Origin: Prevotella corporis DSM 18810 = JCM 8529
GTDB lineage: Bacteria > Bacteroidota > Bacteroidia > Bacteroidales > Bacteroidaceae
DNA length: 64,000 bases
Direction of reading: 5' to 3'
NCBI RefSeq assembly: GCF_000430525.1
Contig: NZ_KE387157.1
Span: 62,538 to 126,537, forward strand
In this document: piece after piece, positions 34,765-44,780 of the stretch
How positions within the stretch are numbered: position 1 is the stretch's first letter
Layout: each line of letters begins with the position of its first letter
Made by a program: the position numbers and the translations under genes
Notes under the pieces: generated by a model
What the model saw: only the letters and a program-made list of their open reading frames with translations
What the model was told of the DNA's origin: nothing
Database searches by the model: none

Positions 34765-36141
34765 ATGCTGAAATTGCTCATCAAGCTATGGCTCATACAG
34801 AAGCGCCGCAACTTCAAGTGGCGGTCTTTCTTCCTCGCATTATACGTCTATGCGATGCTTGGGCTTGTCGTTCTCATGACGGTGATTGAGTCAGGAATCA
34901 ACCTTGGCGGAGAGATGGACCGAGTGGAGTGGACTCTTGTCGTGCCAGTCATGGCGGCGATAATCATGCCGGTTGACGTTTTCGGAAAACTTCTCTTCAA
35001 GCACGACACGGCATTGATGGACGCATTCCTGAAAACAAGGCCGATCGACAACAAGTCTTGGAACCGTTTCATCCTCGTTTCCAACTTTTTCAGTTTCTGG
35101 AATCTCTGCTGGGCGCTGCCACTGGGCATCGCCGGCTTCTTCGTCATGCCACACTTGCAAGCCCTTTTGTCAGCCATGCTCTTCCTGATGGTATCGATGG
35201 TGAACGGATTGACGGTCACAGCATTGCGGAAAGCACAGGGATGGTCGCCGAAACTGCCCCTCATCGGCGCATGGCTGGTGTGGTTGTTCGTGGCGTGGGG
35301 CTATGCTCTCAACCCGATGGGGTGGGTATGGCTGGTCCATCTCACCATTTTCATCGTGCTTTGCATCGCCTCTCTCACGGGACTCATGGGCTATATGGGC
35401 TCTCTTCGCAGTTATAACGAACAGAAAACGCACAACGGCGACGTGTCGGGAAAAAGCCTTCGCTCGCTCTACGCACTCGAATTCCGAGCCTTCTTGCGCA
35501 CAAAGAGACTGCGAAAGCATGCCCTCCTGTCGTTGGGATTTGTCCTTCAGGCCTATATTTATGCACTGGACTATCCCTCATCTCACCACGAACTGGCGCA
35601 TTGCATCATGATTCCGCTATCCATCATCAGCCTATCGGTGTTCTATCTGCAATTCACTTTCGCCATAGAGGGCAACTTCTTCGACGGATTGTGGACCAAA
35701 CCCGTTGCCGTGTGCGACATTCTTTACCGCAAGTACTATGCCGCCATGCCGCTGACGCTCGCCGGAACGCTGTCGATGCTGCCCACTTGCATTTTCTTCG
35801 GTGTCCCACTGCTGCTGATTCTTAGCTCGACACTGTTCGGTATCGGACTGGGCAACCTCATTATGCTCACCTATTGCTTCAACACAAAGCGCATCGACCT
35901 CTTCGACGGTGGCTTTATCAACACACAAGGGAGTAAATTCTCGGCCAGTGCCTTTGCCGTCGCCATGTGTACGATGCTTCTTCCACTTGTCCCACTTTAC
36001 TTCTTGGAGGCCGACATCATCTATATCATCTATTCGGTGTGCGGAATTGTCGGACTGATGGGCCACCGAAACGCCATCAGATGGATGGCACGGCGATACG
36101 AAAGCAGACGTTACGCACACTTTGAGCGCTACCGCGAATGA
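34765..36141 (+). CDS. DUF5687-like ABC transporter permease
   Basis: 458 residues with about ten hydrophobic segments and a short basic cytoplasmic N-terminus (LKLLIKLWLIQKRRNFKWRS). The layout, a large two-block membrane protein next to a lone ATPase gene, matches the DUF5687 permeases of Bacteroidota. The family name is from recollection. The substrate is unknown. It is followed by the ATPase gene after 58 nt. Confidence 0.65.
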   Translation: MLKLLIKLWLIQKRRNFKWRSFFLALYVYAMLGLVVLMTVIESGINLGGEMDRVEWTLVVPVMAAIIMPVDVFGKLLFKHDTALMDAFLKTRPIDNKSWNRFILVSNFFSFWNLCWALPLGIAGFFVMPHLQALLSAMLFLMVSMVNGLTVTALRKAQGWSPKLPLIGAWLVWLFVAWGYALNPMGWVWLVHLTIFIVLCIASLTGLMGYMGSLRSYNEQKTHNGDVSGKSLRSLYALEFRAFLRTKRLRKHALLSLGFVLQAYIYALDYPSSHHELAHCIMIPLSIISLSVFYLQFTFAIEGNFFDGLWTKPVAVCDILYRKYYAAMPLTLAGTLSMLPTCIFFGVPLLLILSSTLFGIGLGNLIMLTYCFNTKRIDLFDGGFINTQGSKFSASAFAVAMCTMLLPLVPLYFLEADIIYIIYSVCGIVGLMGHRNAIRWMARRYESRRYAHFERYRE

Positions 36142-36183
36142 CGGTCAGTGAGCTACAGTCCGTCAATCATTCAACCCTTTACA

Positions 36184-36202
36184 TGCAAAACCTGACCCTA
36201 TG
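36184..36202. repeat. Single degenerate 22-bp repeat unit over a start codon
   Basis: TGCAAAACCTGACCCTATG matches the array A unit (GTGCAAAACCTGACCTATTG), and its last three bases are the ATG of the ABC ATPase gene at 36200. Confidence 0.6.
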
Positions 36203-36904
36203 GAAATCAAAATCGAAAGTCTCAAGAAAATCTACGGAGACAACACCGTGATAGACATCCCCGACCTCACACTGAAATCAGGCGAACTCATCGGTCTTGT
36301 GGGAAACAACGGCGCAGGAAAGACGACCCTCATGCGGCTTATTCTTGACCTGATAAAGGCCGACGATGGGCGAGTGCTCTCCGATGGCAAAGCGGTGACC
36401 GACGATTACTCATGGAAAACATACACTGGCTCGTTCATCGACAAGCGATTCCTCATCGACTTCTACTCGCCGGAGGAGTTTTTCGACTTCATCGCTGAGG
36501 TATATGGCATCGACAGCAACGCTTTGTCGCACCGTCTCGAAGCATTCATGCCGCTGATGCGCGATGAAATCATGGGAACGGGCAAGTATATTCGCAACTT
36601 TTCGGAAGGAAACCGACAGAAAATAGGCATCATCGGCGCCATGCTCATTCATCCAAAGATTCTAATCCTTGACGAACCGTTCAACTATCTCGACCCTTCG
36701 TCGCAGATAAACATATCCCGTCTCATCCAAAAAGTCAACAAAGAGCACGGCACTACAGTACTTATCTCAAGCCATAACCTGAACTTCATCAGTGAGATAT
36801 GTGACCGAATCCTCCTCATGGAGAAGGGAATCATCGTGAAAGACTTAGAAAACAACGACGGCTCGGCAGAGAAGGAACTGCAAGACTACTTCGAGCGTGG
36901 CTGA
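36200..36904 (+). CDS. ABC transporter ATP-binding protein
   Basis: 234 residues, complete nucleotide-binding domain: Walker A GNNGAGKTTLM, Q-loop region around residue 75, signature NFSEGNRQKIG, Walker B ILILDEPFNYLDP, and H-loop SSHNL. Partner of the preceding permease; together they would form a homodimeric-type exporter. The start codon is embedded in a copy of the dispersed repeat, leaving little room for a Shine-Dalgarno sequence, which is not unusual in this phylum. Confidence 0.9.
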   Translation: MEIKIESLKKIYGDNTVIDIPDLTLKSGELIGLVGNNGAGKTTLMRLILDLIKADDGRVLSDGKAVTDDYSWKTYTGSFIDKRFLIDFYSPEEFFDFIAEVYGIDSNALSHRLEAFMPLMRDEIMGTGKYIRNFSEGNRQKIGIIGAMLIHPKILILDEPFNYLDPSSQINISRLIQKVNKEHGTTVLISSHNLNFISEICDRILLMEKGIIVKDLENNDGSAEKELQDYFERG

Positions 36905-37087
36905 CAGATCACCCCTCGGCATTCCATTTCTCAAATACCAGTATTTTATTCCCCCACAAACAACATTCCATATCTCCAGCCTCAGACACCATTGTCATTG
37001 CCTCTACCTCCTGCCACCTAATCCCTGACGATGTCGCCACCGAGCGACCACAAATCAAGAATAATCATAAATAGGATGGAAGCAGAG

Positions 37088-37118
37088 TTGCACGATAAAT
37101 TTTTATTTATTATATTTG
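37088..37118 (+). promoter_or_regulatory. Promoter of the DUF389 gene
   Basis: TTGC at 37088-37091, 19-nt spacer, TATATTTG at 37111-37118. Because it lies inside the longer possible frame that begins at 37031, it argues for the start at 37145. Confidence 0.65.
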
Positions 37119-37144
37119 CAAACTGTACGAACTTTAAAAAGATT

Positions 37145-38500
37145 ATGACAGACAAACAACTCTCGCTTTGGAAAGATATCAAAGCCTATTTCGACATGTC
37201 GAACGACAAGGATCGTGAAGCAGCAATCATAGAAGGCATTACGGCCACCATCTCTTTCAGGGGCGCCAACCTGTGGATTCTCATCTTTGCGATATTCATA
37301 GCCTCGCTCGGGCTGAACATCAACTCAACGGCTGTCATCATCGGCGCCATGCTCATATCACCGCTGATGGGCCCTATCCTCGGAATAGGTCTGGCAGTGG
37401 GCATCAACGACCTGCCACTGTTGAAGAGGGCAGGCAAAAACCTGTTCATCGCCTCCATGATCGGCATCATAACGGCCACCATCTACTTCTTTCTCACCCC
37501 GTTCAAAGACACCCAGTCTGAGCTCTTGGCTCGCACTGCGCCAACTATCTATGACGTTCTCATAGCCCTCTTTGGCGGTGCCGCCGGCATCACGGCGCAA
37601 TGTGCCAAGGACAAGGGCAACGTCATTCCCGGAGTGGCCATCGCAACGGCACTCATGCCACCGCTCTGTACGGCCGGTTACGGATTGGCAACTGGCAATC
37701 TGGCTTACTTTGCCGGAGCTTTCTTCCTTTATTTCATCAATACCGTTTTCATTACCGTGGCCACCTACATCGGGGTACGCCTCATGCGCTTCCACCAAAC
37801 TGAGTTTGCGGATGCTGCCCGACGAAAGTTCGTTCACCGAGTGATAGCCGCCATCGTCATACTAACCATGATACCGGCCGGAATGATGACCCTAAACTTG
37901 CTGAAAGACAGCCTGTTTGAGCGCCAGCTTGGACTTTTCGTAAAAGAAAACCTGAGGTTCAAGGGAACGGAAATCGTGGCTAAGGACGTCATCAACGATA
38001 GTACACTCAAGGTAGTTGCAGTAGGAAACGCCATCAGCGAAGAGCAGATAGCCAAGGCACAGACGCAAATGAACAAGTACAGTGGCCTAAAGGGCATCCA
38101 TCTTGAGATAATACAAGGCATGCAGCCAGACAGTCTGATTGCATTGGAGGAAGAAATGGGATTCATTCGGCCTAATACGCAGGACAAGGTGTCACTCATT
38201 CAAGAACAATCACTTGAGATTGAGAAACTCAAGGAGGCGGTAACGAACTACCAGCGCTACGACAAAGCCACCAAGGTGCTGCGCCCTGAAATAAAGACGC
38301 TCTATCCGAATGTGCGCTCACTGACGCTAACACCTGTCAAGGAGATGCCAATCGACACTCTGCCGCCACGAAAATACGTGCTGGCACTGGTGAAATTCGC
38401 ACCGAAATACAAGCAGTCGGAAAGCGAGCGGCAACGAATGAAGGAATGGTTGAGAGCCCGCACCAATAGCGACAGTCTTGTTTTGGTGACAACCAAATAA
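37145..38500 (+). CDS. DUF389 family membrane protein
   Basis: 451 residues from the ATG at 37145, chosen because the promoter sits just upstream. The conserved DUF389 core is clear: AAIIEGITATISFRGANLWILIFAIFIASLGLNINSTAVIIGAMLISPLMGPILGIGLAVG. About six to seven transmembrane helices are followed by a soluble C-terminal domain of about 170 residues. Family function is not established; members are proposed inner-membrane transport or sensing proteins. It is monocistronic. Confidence 0.85.
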   Translation: MTDKQLSLWKDIKAYFDMSNDKDREAAIIEGITATISFRGANLWILIFAIFIASLGLNINSTAVIIGAMLISPLMGPILGIGLAVGINDLPLLKRAGKNLFIASMIGIITATIYFFLTPFKDTQSELLARTAPTIYDVLIALFGGAAGITAQCAKDKGNVIPGVAIATALMPPLCTAGYGLATGNLAYFAGAFFLYFINTVFITVATYIGVRLMRFHQTEFADAARRKFVHRVIAAIVILTMIPAGMMTLNLLKDSLFERQLGLFVKENLRFKGTEIVAKDVINDSTLKVVAVGNAISEEQIAKAQTQMNKYSGLKGIHLEIIQGMQPDSLIALEEEMGFIRPNTQDKVSLIQEQSLEIEKLKEAVTNYQRYDKATKVLRPEIKTLYPNVRSLTLTPVKEMPIDTLPPRKYVLALVKFAPKYKQSESERQRMKEWLRARTNSDSLVLVTTK

Positions 38501-38644
38501 TGACGGGTATATTATGGATATGGAAAGACTTTTTAAATAGCAGTTTACAGATTACGGTTTAAGTGATGATTTAGATTGATAAACCAGCTGTTATTGCAAA
38601 ATATTTTCGGATTAGCATTGCGACAAGCAAGCTATCACAATGTA

Positions 38645-38703
38645 AAAGGTCATGTATTACCACACGAAAGGTAAGCTTTCGCAAGGCAATAGGTGACCTT
38701 TTA
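38645..38703. repeat. 22-bp repeat array C
   Basis: The gap 38501-38906 between two convergent genes has no gene. AGGT cores lie at 38647, 38669 and 38691, exactly 22 bp apart; units read AAAAGGTCATGT, GAAAGGTAAGCTTTCG and ATAGGTGACCTTTT. Confidence 0.85.
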
Positions 38704-38906
38704 TAGTGCCATCTATAATCATTTGATATTCAATACTTTGCCAACAGAGCTCCAAAAGCCGAACTTGTCAATATTTTTTACTCCGTTGTTCAAATCTATA
38801 CGACAATCGTTTGTTCAACAGTAGATAAGATTCTGATCTGCAAGTACCCAGCCTCGTCATTCGGATGAGTACCCAAGATGTGAGAAAAGCCCATTTCATC
38901 GAGACA

Positions 38907-40286
38907 TCAACCGAAGAGCAGACGGAGCGCTTCCTCAACTTTCGCAACAGGATGGATGCCAATCTGGAACTTTCCCTTGAGTCCTTGCGCATTGTTGCGT
39001 GGTATGATAATATGCTGAAAGCCAAGTTTTTCGGCTTCAGAGATACGCTGTTCTATGCGGTTCACCGGCCGCACCTCGCCACTCAGTCCCACTTCGCCGG
39101 CCATACACCAGCCCGCCTCGATGGGAGTATCGACATTCGAGGAGAGAACGGCCGAAATAACGCTCAAATCCATGGCCATATCGGTGATGCGTAGTCCGCC
39201 AGCAATGTTGAGAAACACGTCTTTCTGCATCAGTTTGAAGCCCACACGCTTCTCAAGCACGGCCAACAGCATGTTCAGACGTCGCTGGTCGAAGCCCGTG
39301 GCCGACCTCTGGGGTGTTCCGTAGGCAGCAGACGACACCAAAGCCTGCGTTTCGACGAGGAAAGGGCGCACTCCTTCGATGGCACTCGATATGGCCACCC
39401 CCGACAGATTGTCGTGCCAGTCGGTGAGAAGCAGTTCAGATGGGTTGCTCACTTGTCGCAAACCATTCTGTTGCATCTCATAAATGCCCAGTTCAGAGGT
39501 CGAGCCGAAGCGATTTTTGATGCTCCTTAAAATGCGGTACATATAATGTTGGTCGCCCTCAAACTGTATAACGGTGTCCACAATGTGCTCCAACACCTTC
39601 GGTCCGGCTATCGACCCCTCCTTGTTGATATGGCCTATCAGCAACACCGGTATGCCACTTGCCTTCGCCAGTTGAAGCAACGCAGCCGCACACTCACGTA
39701 TTTGAGCAATACTTCCAGCACTACTCGCAACGGTTTCTGTAGCAACGGTTTGTATTGAGTCAACTATGAGCAATTCAGGCTGAACTTCCTTGATGCTGTC
39801 GAATATCTTTTCAAGCGAGGTCTCTGACAGGATGATGATGTTTTCGGCGATATGGTCTGCAAGTCGCTCCGCTCTCATTTTTATCTGCTGAGGACTTTCC
39901 TCGCCACTGACGTAGAGCACACGGCGATCGATGTGGAGAATGGTCTGAAGGGTCAGCGTACTCTTTCCGATTCCGGGCTCGCCGCCGATGAGCACCATGC
40001 TTCCGGCCACCAGTCCGCCACCAAGCACACGGTTCAGCTCGGCATCACGCATGTCGATACGCGACTCCTCATGATAGGAAACTTTGCTGAGCGGCTGCGG
40101 AGCGTTCTTTCTGGCTACTCCAAAGGTGCCCCGTGTCAGTTTTTCGCCGATGTTTCGCCCCGTGTCGGCCTTGATACGAAACTCCTTAAACGTGTTCCAC
40201 TGTCCGCAATTCGGACATTTGCCAATCCATTTCGTACTTTCCTGTCCGCAGTTGTCGCAGACGTATGCTATCTTATCCTTCGCCAT
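38907..40286 (-). CDS. radA: DNA repair protein RadA
   Basis: 459 residues. It has an N-terminal C4 zinc finger (CDNCGQESTKWIGKCPNC), a RecA-like ATPase with Walker A GGEPGIGKST, the RadA-specific KNRFG motif (SIKNRFGSTSELG), and a C-terminal Lon-protease-like domain (GGLRITDMAMDLSVISAVLSS). RadA drives branch migration in recombination. It is divergent from the solute-binding lipoprotein gene, with only about 60 nt between starts. Confidence 0.97.
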   Translation of the reverse strand: MAKDKIAYVCDNCGQESTKWIGKCPNCGQWNTFKEFRIKADTGRNIGEKLTRGTFGVARKNAPQPLSKVSYHEESRIDMRDAELNRVLGGGLVAGSMVLIGGEPGIGKSTLTLQTILHIDRRVLYVSGEESPQQIKMRAERLADHIAENIIILSETSLEKIFDSIKEVQPELLIVDSIQTVATETVASSAGSIAQIRECAAALLQLAKASGIPVLLIGHINKEGSIAGPKVLEHIVDTVIQFEGDQHYMYRILRSIKNRFGSTSELGIYEMQQNGLRQVSNPSELLLTDWHDNLSGVAISSAIEGVRPFLVETQALVSSAAYGTPQRSATGFDQRRLNMLLAVLEKRVGFKLMQKDVFLNIAGGLRITDMAMDLSVISAVLSSNVDTPIEAGWCMAGEVGLSGEVRPVNRIEQRISEAEKLGFQHIIIPRNNAQGLKGKFQIGIHPVAKVEEALRLLFG

Positions 40287-40347
40287 AATACGACAAAAGT
40301 AAGAATAATTTTCTTGGTTACAAAATTTATCATTAATTTTGCATGAT

Positions 40348-41241
40348 ATGAGAAGATATAAATACTTGTTGCTCGTTGCCGTTGTGTTGCTGTCTGCATG
40401 CGGAAAGTCAGAACAGGAGAAGGCATTGCAGAGGCAAAAACAGGTGCGCGCTGACCATGAAGCCTACGAAGCCGCCTTTAAGGTGGGCGTTATGCCCACG
40501 ATGGACTGTCTGCCTATTTATCTATTGAAAGACAGTTTGTTATACGATACGACTAAAGTAGATATTAGACTACTATATTATACTGCGCAGATGGATTGCG
40601 ACACAGCCATGCTGCGGCGTCGGGTGCAAGCATCGACAACCGATTTGTTTCGTGCCGAGAGGCTGAAACGCAGGTATCACGTGCCGTTGGTGTACCTGAC
40701 GGAGACCAATGCCACATGGCAGCTGATCGCTAACCGTAAGTCGAAAATCAAAAAGCTCGCCGATCTGAGCGACAAGATTGTGGCCATGACCCGCAACTCC
40801 ATAACCGCCTATCTGACTTCGAAGGTCATCAAAGAGGGAAAGCCTAAGTATCAGGTGTATAAAGCTCAAATCAACGACGTCTTCGTGCGGCTGAAGATGT
40901 TGCAGAACGATGAGATTGATGCCATTTGGGCCACCGAACCACAGGCGACACAGGCCTTGGTATGGGAGAATAATGTGCTTTACAACTCCGCAGAGGATGC
41001 TTTCGCACCCGGAGTGATAGTTTTCGTCGGCGAATCGGACATTAACAAGCAAGAAGAGTTTCAGAAAGCCTATAACAAAGCTGTTGACTTAATCAATAAG
41101 AACGGCGCGAAGTATTATTCGGCGCTGATTTGCAAGTATATGAAAGTCGATGAGAGGGTGGTGAAATCATTGCCTAAACTGACTTACAAGCGCATCATTT
41201 CGCCACGACCGGCAGACATTATGAAGGCACAAGGTAAATGA
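40348..41241 (+). CDS. Substrate-binding lipoprotein of ABC-transporter type
   Basis: 297 residues from the ATG at 40348, giving MRRYKYLLLVAVVLLSAC, a clean lipobox. The body resembles periplasmic type II solute-binding proteins of the NMT1/TauA kind: FKVGVMPTMDCLPIYLLKDSLLYDTTKVDIRLLYY, then VAMTRNSITAYL and LKMLQNDEIDAIWATEPQATQAL. No permease or ATPase is adjacent. A TAATTTTG box at 40334-40341 lies only 6 nt upstream of the ATG, so the mRNA may be nearly leaderless. Confidence 0.75.
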   Translation: MRRYKYLLLVAVVLLSACGKSEQEKALQRQKQVRADHEAYEAAFKVGVMPTMDCLPIYLLKDSLLYDTTKVDIRLLYYTAQMDCDTAMLRRRVQASTTDLFRAERLKRRYHVPLVYLTETNATWQLIANRKSKIKKLADLSDKIVAMTRNSITAYLTSKVIKEGKPKYQVYKAQINDVFVRLKMLQNDEIDAIWATEPQATQALVWENNVLYNSAEDAFAPGVIVFVGESDINKQEEFQKAYNKAVDLINKNGAKYYSALICKYMKVDERVVKSLPKLTYKRIISPRPADIMKAQGK

Positions 41242-41302
41242 ATGTAAAACAAAGCAATAGATTTATACATTAAAGTAGTAAAACAACAAAAACGATAACA
41301 GA

Positions 41303-43495
41303 TTGAACGCAGAACAAACCATCAACGAGACACTGGAAAAACTCGACATGTCGCGACTGGGAGAGGCAATATCGCTTCTCAAAAACTTGTATTACGGGAA
41401 GGCTTCGCTCATCGGACACGAAGAGTTTCTTGCCATTGCCCACGACTACGACCTCATGTGCGACTATCATCTCCGTGGTTTCGTCGATCCACAACGAGAG
41501 ACGCTCTACAAATCCTTACTGCAGCGACTTTATCGGGTGGTCGCCGACCTCGACATTAGTTGGCGATGCAAGAATAAAACCACTTATGTGAATGCCTTTC
41601 GCTCAGCCGACAGACTCAATATGGCGCACGGCTTCCTGCGTTCGGTACTCGAAAATTTTGTCTCTGAAGTGGCTTTACTCTCCCTTGAGCCAGAAACGGT
41701 TAGACAGACGAAGATGGAAGAAATCTACGCACGTCACCAGACGTTCGTCGATCGCTTGTTCAATTCCATCCTCGTGTCATGCCAATGGACCAACTCTGAC
41801 GCTGATTTCTATGCTGAATTGCTCACCTCACCGACCATCGATGCCAATGACCAGCAGGTGATTGTCAGTGCCATCACGTTGTCGGCGATGAATGTCTATG
41901 ACCTGAACAAGCTACGGGTGCTTGTCGATGTCTATGCGAAAGCCAGTGAGGAGGGTGTCCGCCAGCGGTCGTTGGTGGGCTGGGTGCTTGCGTTGGGCGA
42001 CCATCCGATGTTCGGAGATGAGCAATCGGCCCTCATTGAGGGATTTTTCCATCAGGAAGAAGTGCTCCACGAGCTTGTGAGTCTGCAGATGCAGTTCTTC
42101 CATTGTATGGATGCAGAGCGCGATAATGACAAAATACAACGCGATATCATGCCCAACCTTGTCCAAAACTCAGGTTTGGACATCAGTAGGTTCGGCATCA
42201 GCGAGAAGGAAGACGACCCAATGGAGAGCATTATGCACCCCGACGCCGACGAACAGAAGATGGAAATCATGGAGGAGAACATCCAAAAGATGATGAAAAT
42301 GCAGGAACAGGGGTCCGATATCTATTTCGGCGGATTCCGACAGATGAAGCGTTTCCCGTTCTTCAATGACCTTTCCAACTGGTTTGCGCCATTTTTCGTG
42401 CAGCATCCCGGACTGATGGAGGTCACAAGGAAGCTCGGCGACACGCAGTTTCTTGAACTTCTGCTTGAAAAAGGTCACTTTTGCGAGTCCGATAAGTATT
42501 CGCTGGCGCTCGCCATGTCATCAGTTATCAGCAAATTGCCCGCCAACATGCTTGAGGTACTGAAGTCTGGCGACACGATAGGTTTCGGAGACAACAAGGA
42601 AGTATCGGATAAGCCGACCTACTTGCGCAGAATGTATCTGCAAGACCTCTACCGCTTCTTCCGCATCAATCAGCAACAACGCAACGATTTGTCAGATCCC
42701 TTCACGGAATCCATGAACAGTAAGTCATTTTTCTTTGTGAATGAGGCATTTAATCCCTTTCTCATTGAGAAGCAAATGTTGAGCGTCGCCCTCTTTCTGA
42801 ACAAGTATAAGCATTACGATCATCTGCATTCGCTCCTCGCTTGCTTTGATTCGGAAAGCGTGAACTTCAAGATTTTGAAAGCCTACGATGCAGTTCGGAA
42901 CGACGATCTCACAACGGCCTACGAATGTTTCGACTGTGTTTTGGACAAGGAACCTTACAACGAGTGGGCGTTGAAGGGCATGGCGAATCTCAATATGCAG
43001 ACAAAAGCATTCTCAGAGGCCATCGAACATTACGAGAAGCTCATGGAACTGCAGCCCGAAAAGAAGTTCTATGCCATCAATTACAGCCTTTGCCTGATGT
43101 TTTCAGACCGCAACAAGGAGGCATTGAACAAGCTTTACGAGCTGAACCTGAACCATCCAGACGACAAAAGCATACTAAGGGTGCTGGCATGGGTGCTCCT
43201 CTGCGACAAGAATGCCGTGAAAGCGCAAGCGATTTATGGTCAGTTGCTGGCCGACGGTCCCGTTTCGGAGGATTATCTCAATGCCGCCTATGCGCAATGG
43301 ATAAGCCGAAACATCGCCGAAGCTCGCGATTATTTCAGGAAATGGCAGGAGCTGGAGCCCCAGAAGGACATCATGATCGAGTTTTTCAATGACAATTCCA
43401 TGCTCATCGCTAACGGAATCACACCCACTGACCAACAGTTGATGCTCGGCTTGGTGAACGACCGTCGTAACAGCGGTGAGGAATTGTTGTCGTGA
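41303..43495 (+). CDS. Tetratricopeptide-repeat protein
   Basis: 730 residues if it begins at TTG 41303; an ATG at 41348 would remove 15 residues. Mostly helical, no signal peptide or membrane segment. TPR-like pairs are visible in the last 200 residues (EWALKGMANLNMQTKAFSEAIEHYEKLMELQP, then FYAINYSLCLMFSDRNKEALNKLYEL). The N-terminal 450 residues have no motif I know. It is 61 nt downstream of the lipoprotein gene and may share its transcript. The cellular role is unknown; such proteins act as scaffolds. Confidence 0.75.
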   Translation: MNAEQTINETLEKLDMSRLGEAISLLKNLYYGKASLIGHEEFLAIAHDYDLMCDYHLRGFVDPQRETLYKSLLQRLYRVVADLDISWRCKNKTTYVNAFRSADRLNMAHGFLRSVLENFVSEVALLSLEPETVRQTKMEEIYARHQTFVDRLFNSILVSCQWTNSDADFYAELLTSPTIDANDQQVIVSAITLSAMNVYDLNKLRVLVDVYAKASEEGVRQRSLVGWVLALGDHPMFGDEQSALIEGFFHQEEVLHELVSLQMQFFHCMDAERDNDKIQRDIMPNLVQNSGLDISRFGISEKEDDPMESIMHPDADEQKMEIMEENIQKMMKMQEQGSDIYFGGFRQMKRFPFFNDLSNWFAPFFVQHPGLMEVTRKLGDTQFLELLLEKGHFCESDKYSLALAMSSVISKLPANMLEVLKSGDTIGFGDNKEVSDKPTYLRRMYLQDLYRFFRINQQQRNDLSDPFTESMNSKSFFFVNEAFNPFLIEKQMLSVALFLNKYKHYDHLHSLLACFDSESVNFKILKAYDAVRNDDLTTAYECFDCVLDKEPYNEWALKGMANLNMQTKAFSEAIEHYEKLMELQPEKKFYAINYSLCLMFSDRNKEALNKLYELNLNHPDDKSILRVLAWVLLCDKNAVKAQAIYGQLLADGPVSEDYLNAAYAQWISRNIAEARDYFRKWQELEPQKDIMIEFFNDNSMLIANGITPTDQQLMLGLVNDRRNSGEELLS

Positions 43496-43680
43496 AGATG
43501 AGACATGCCGCGCCGTTGCTGACCGTTTTCACGACAGCCGATGGGTGATGGCCGAGGCATTGACAAGCCATTGCGCCCTTTTCACGGGCCACCCAGTTTG
43601 ATTTTCCTGACTTTCCGCCCCTCATTTCAGAGCCACTGTACATTAATATCGCAACTTTCCATACATAAACATACAATTAT

Positions 43681-44304
43681 ATGAACATAAGGACTTTAAC
43701 TTCGGTAGGCGAAGCCGAAGGAATGGGATTCAGTTTGTCGCACGTTGTCACCACGATTCCTGTGTCGGATTATGCAAAAGGGTACAGAGACGTAGAGCGG
43801 TTCCTGAGCTTATGCAAGCAATGCCATAAGTTCGGACAGTCTTGGACCTGTCCGCCTTGCGAGTTTGACGTGGCCTATTACGTTGACAAATACAAGTATG
43901 CACACATCCTCGGCTCAAAGATGACATTCGACAAGGCCACCCTTGAGCAGACGACGACCGAGGAATCGGTGAGAAAGGTGTGCGATGACGCGATGCGTTT
44001 CGGACTCACCAAGGCATCGGCCTATCTGCGAAAATACGAGCGTCGGTCGCCCGGCAGCATCTGTTTTCTGGGCTCTCGCTGTCTGCTTTGTGGCACAAAA
44101 CCGTGCACAAGGTTGGAAAACAAGCCCTGTCGGCACCCCGACGACGTGCGGGTATCGCTCGAAGCGGTGGGATTCGACCTCGGAAAGACCACCCAAGACT
44201 TACTGGGCATAGAGCTGAAGTGGGGCAAACGCGACCGGTTGCCTGAGTACATAACCCTCGTGACGGCCCTACTGACCAACGACAGCACACTAATTTTGGA
44301 ATAA
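43681..44304 (+). CDS. DUF2284 family metal-binding protein
   Basis: 207 residues with many conserved Cys: FLSLCKQCHKFGQSWTCPPC at the N-terminus, then GSRCLLCGTKPCTRLENKPCRHPDDVR. This pattern is diagnostic for DUF2284, a predicted metal-binding (possibly Fe-S) protein of unknown activity. The ATG is followed 11 nt after its stop by the MGMT-family gene, so the two are cotranscribed. Confidence 0.8.
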   Translation: MNIRTLTSVGEAEGMGFSLSHVVTTIPVSDYAKGYRDVERFLSLCKQCHKFGQSWTCPPCEFDVAYYVDKYKYAHILGSKMTFDKATLEQTTTEESVRKVCDDAMRFGLTKASAYLRKYERRSPGSICFLGSRCLLCGTKPCTRLENKPCRHPDDVRVSLEAVGFDLGKTTQDLLGIELKWGKRDRLPEYITLVTALLTNDSTLILE

Positions 44305-44315
44305 ACACTCAACCG

Positions 44316-44666
44316 ATGACTCTGACGACGGATTCTTTTCAGGACGATGTCTATAACATCGTGGCGCAAGTGCCCTACGGAAGGGTAATCACCTATGGCC
44401 AAATAGCCACGCTCATTGGCCGTCCGCAAAACGCAAGGCTGGTAGGCTACGTCCTTCACGGAGCAGCCGAAGCGTCAGGGCTGCCCTGTCATCGGGTCGT
44501 CAATGCGCAAGGGCGGCTCGTACCTGGCTGGACGGCTCAGCGCGGTCTGCTTGAGAGCGAGGGCATTGAGTTTCGGCTGAGCGGTTGCGTTGATTTGCAT
44601 CGCTATGGGGTGATGGACGACTGGCTGGGCAATGGCGCATCGGCTCGTTTTCCCCTGCAAAAGTAG
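44316..44666 (+). CDS. MGMT-family DNA-binding domain protein
   Basis: 116 residues comprising only the C-terminal domain of O6-alkylguanine-DNA alkyltransferase: VPYGRVITYGQIATLIGRPQNARLVGYVLHG with the Arg finger, then GLPCHRVVNAQGRL with the acceptor Cys retained. The N-terminal domain of Ada/Ogt is absent. Alkyltransferase-like proteins usually have Trp instead of Cys at this position, so this protein might still transfer alkyl groups. Activity is inferred. Confidence 0.82.
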   Translation: MTLTTDSFQDDVYNIVAQVPYGRVITYGQIATLIGRPQNARLVGYVLHGAAEASGLPCHRVVNAQGRLVPGWTAQRGLLESEGIEFRLSGCVDLHRYGVMDDWLGNGASARFPLQK

Positions 44667-44780
44667 GGATATCCCCACAACTATTTAGGATTCCTCCCTT
44701 GCCGTTGTGGAATAATACCCTTACATTTGCATACAGAAAACAAGAGAAGAAGAAGTTGAACACATTAAATATATAAAGTT

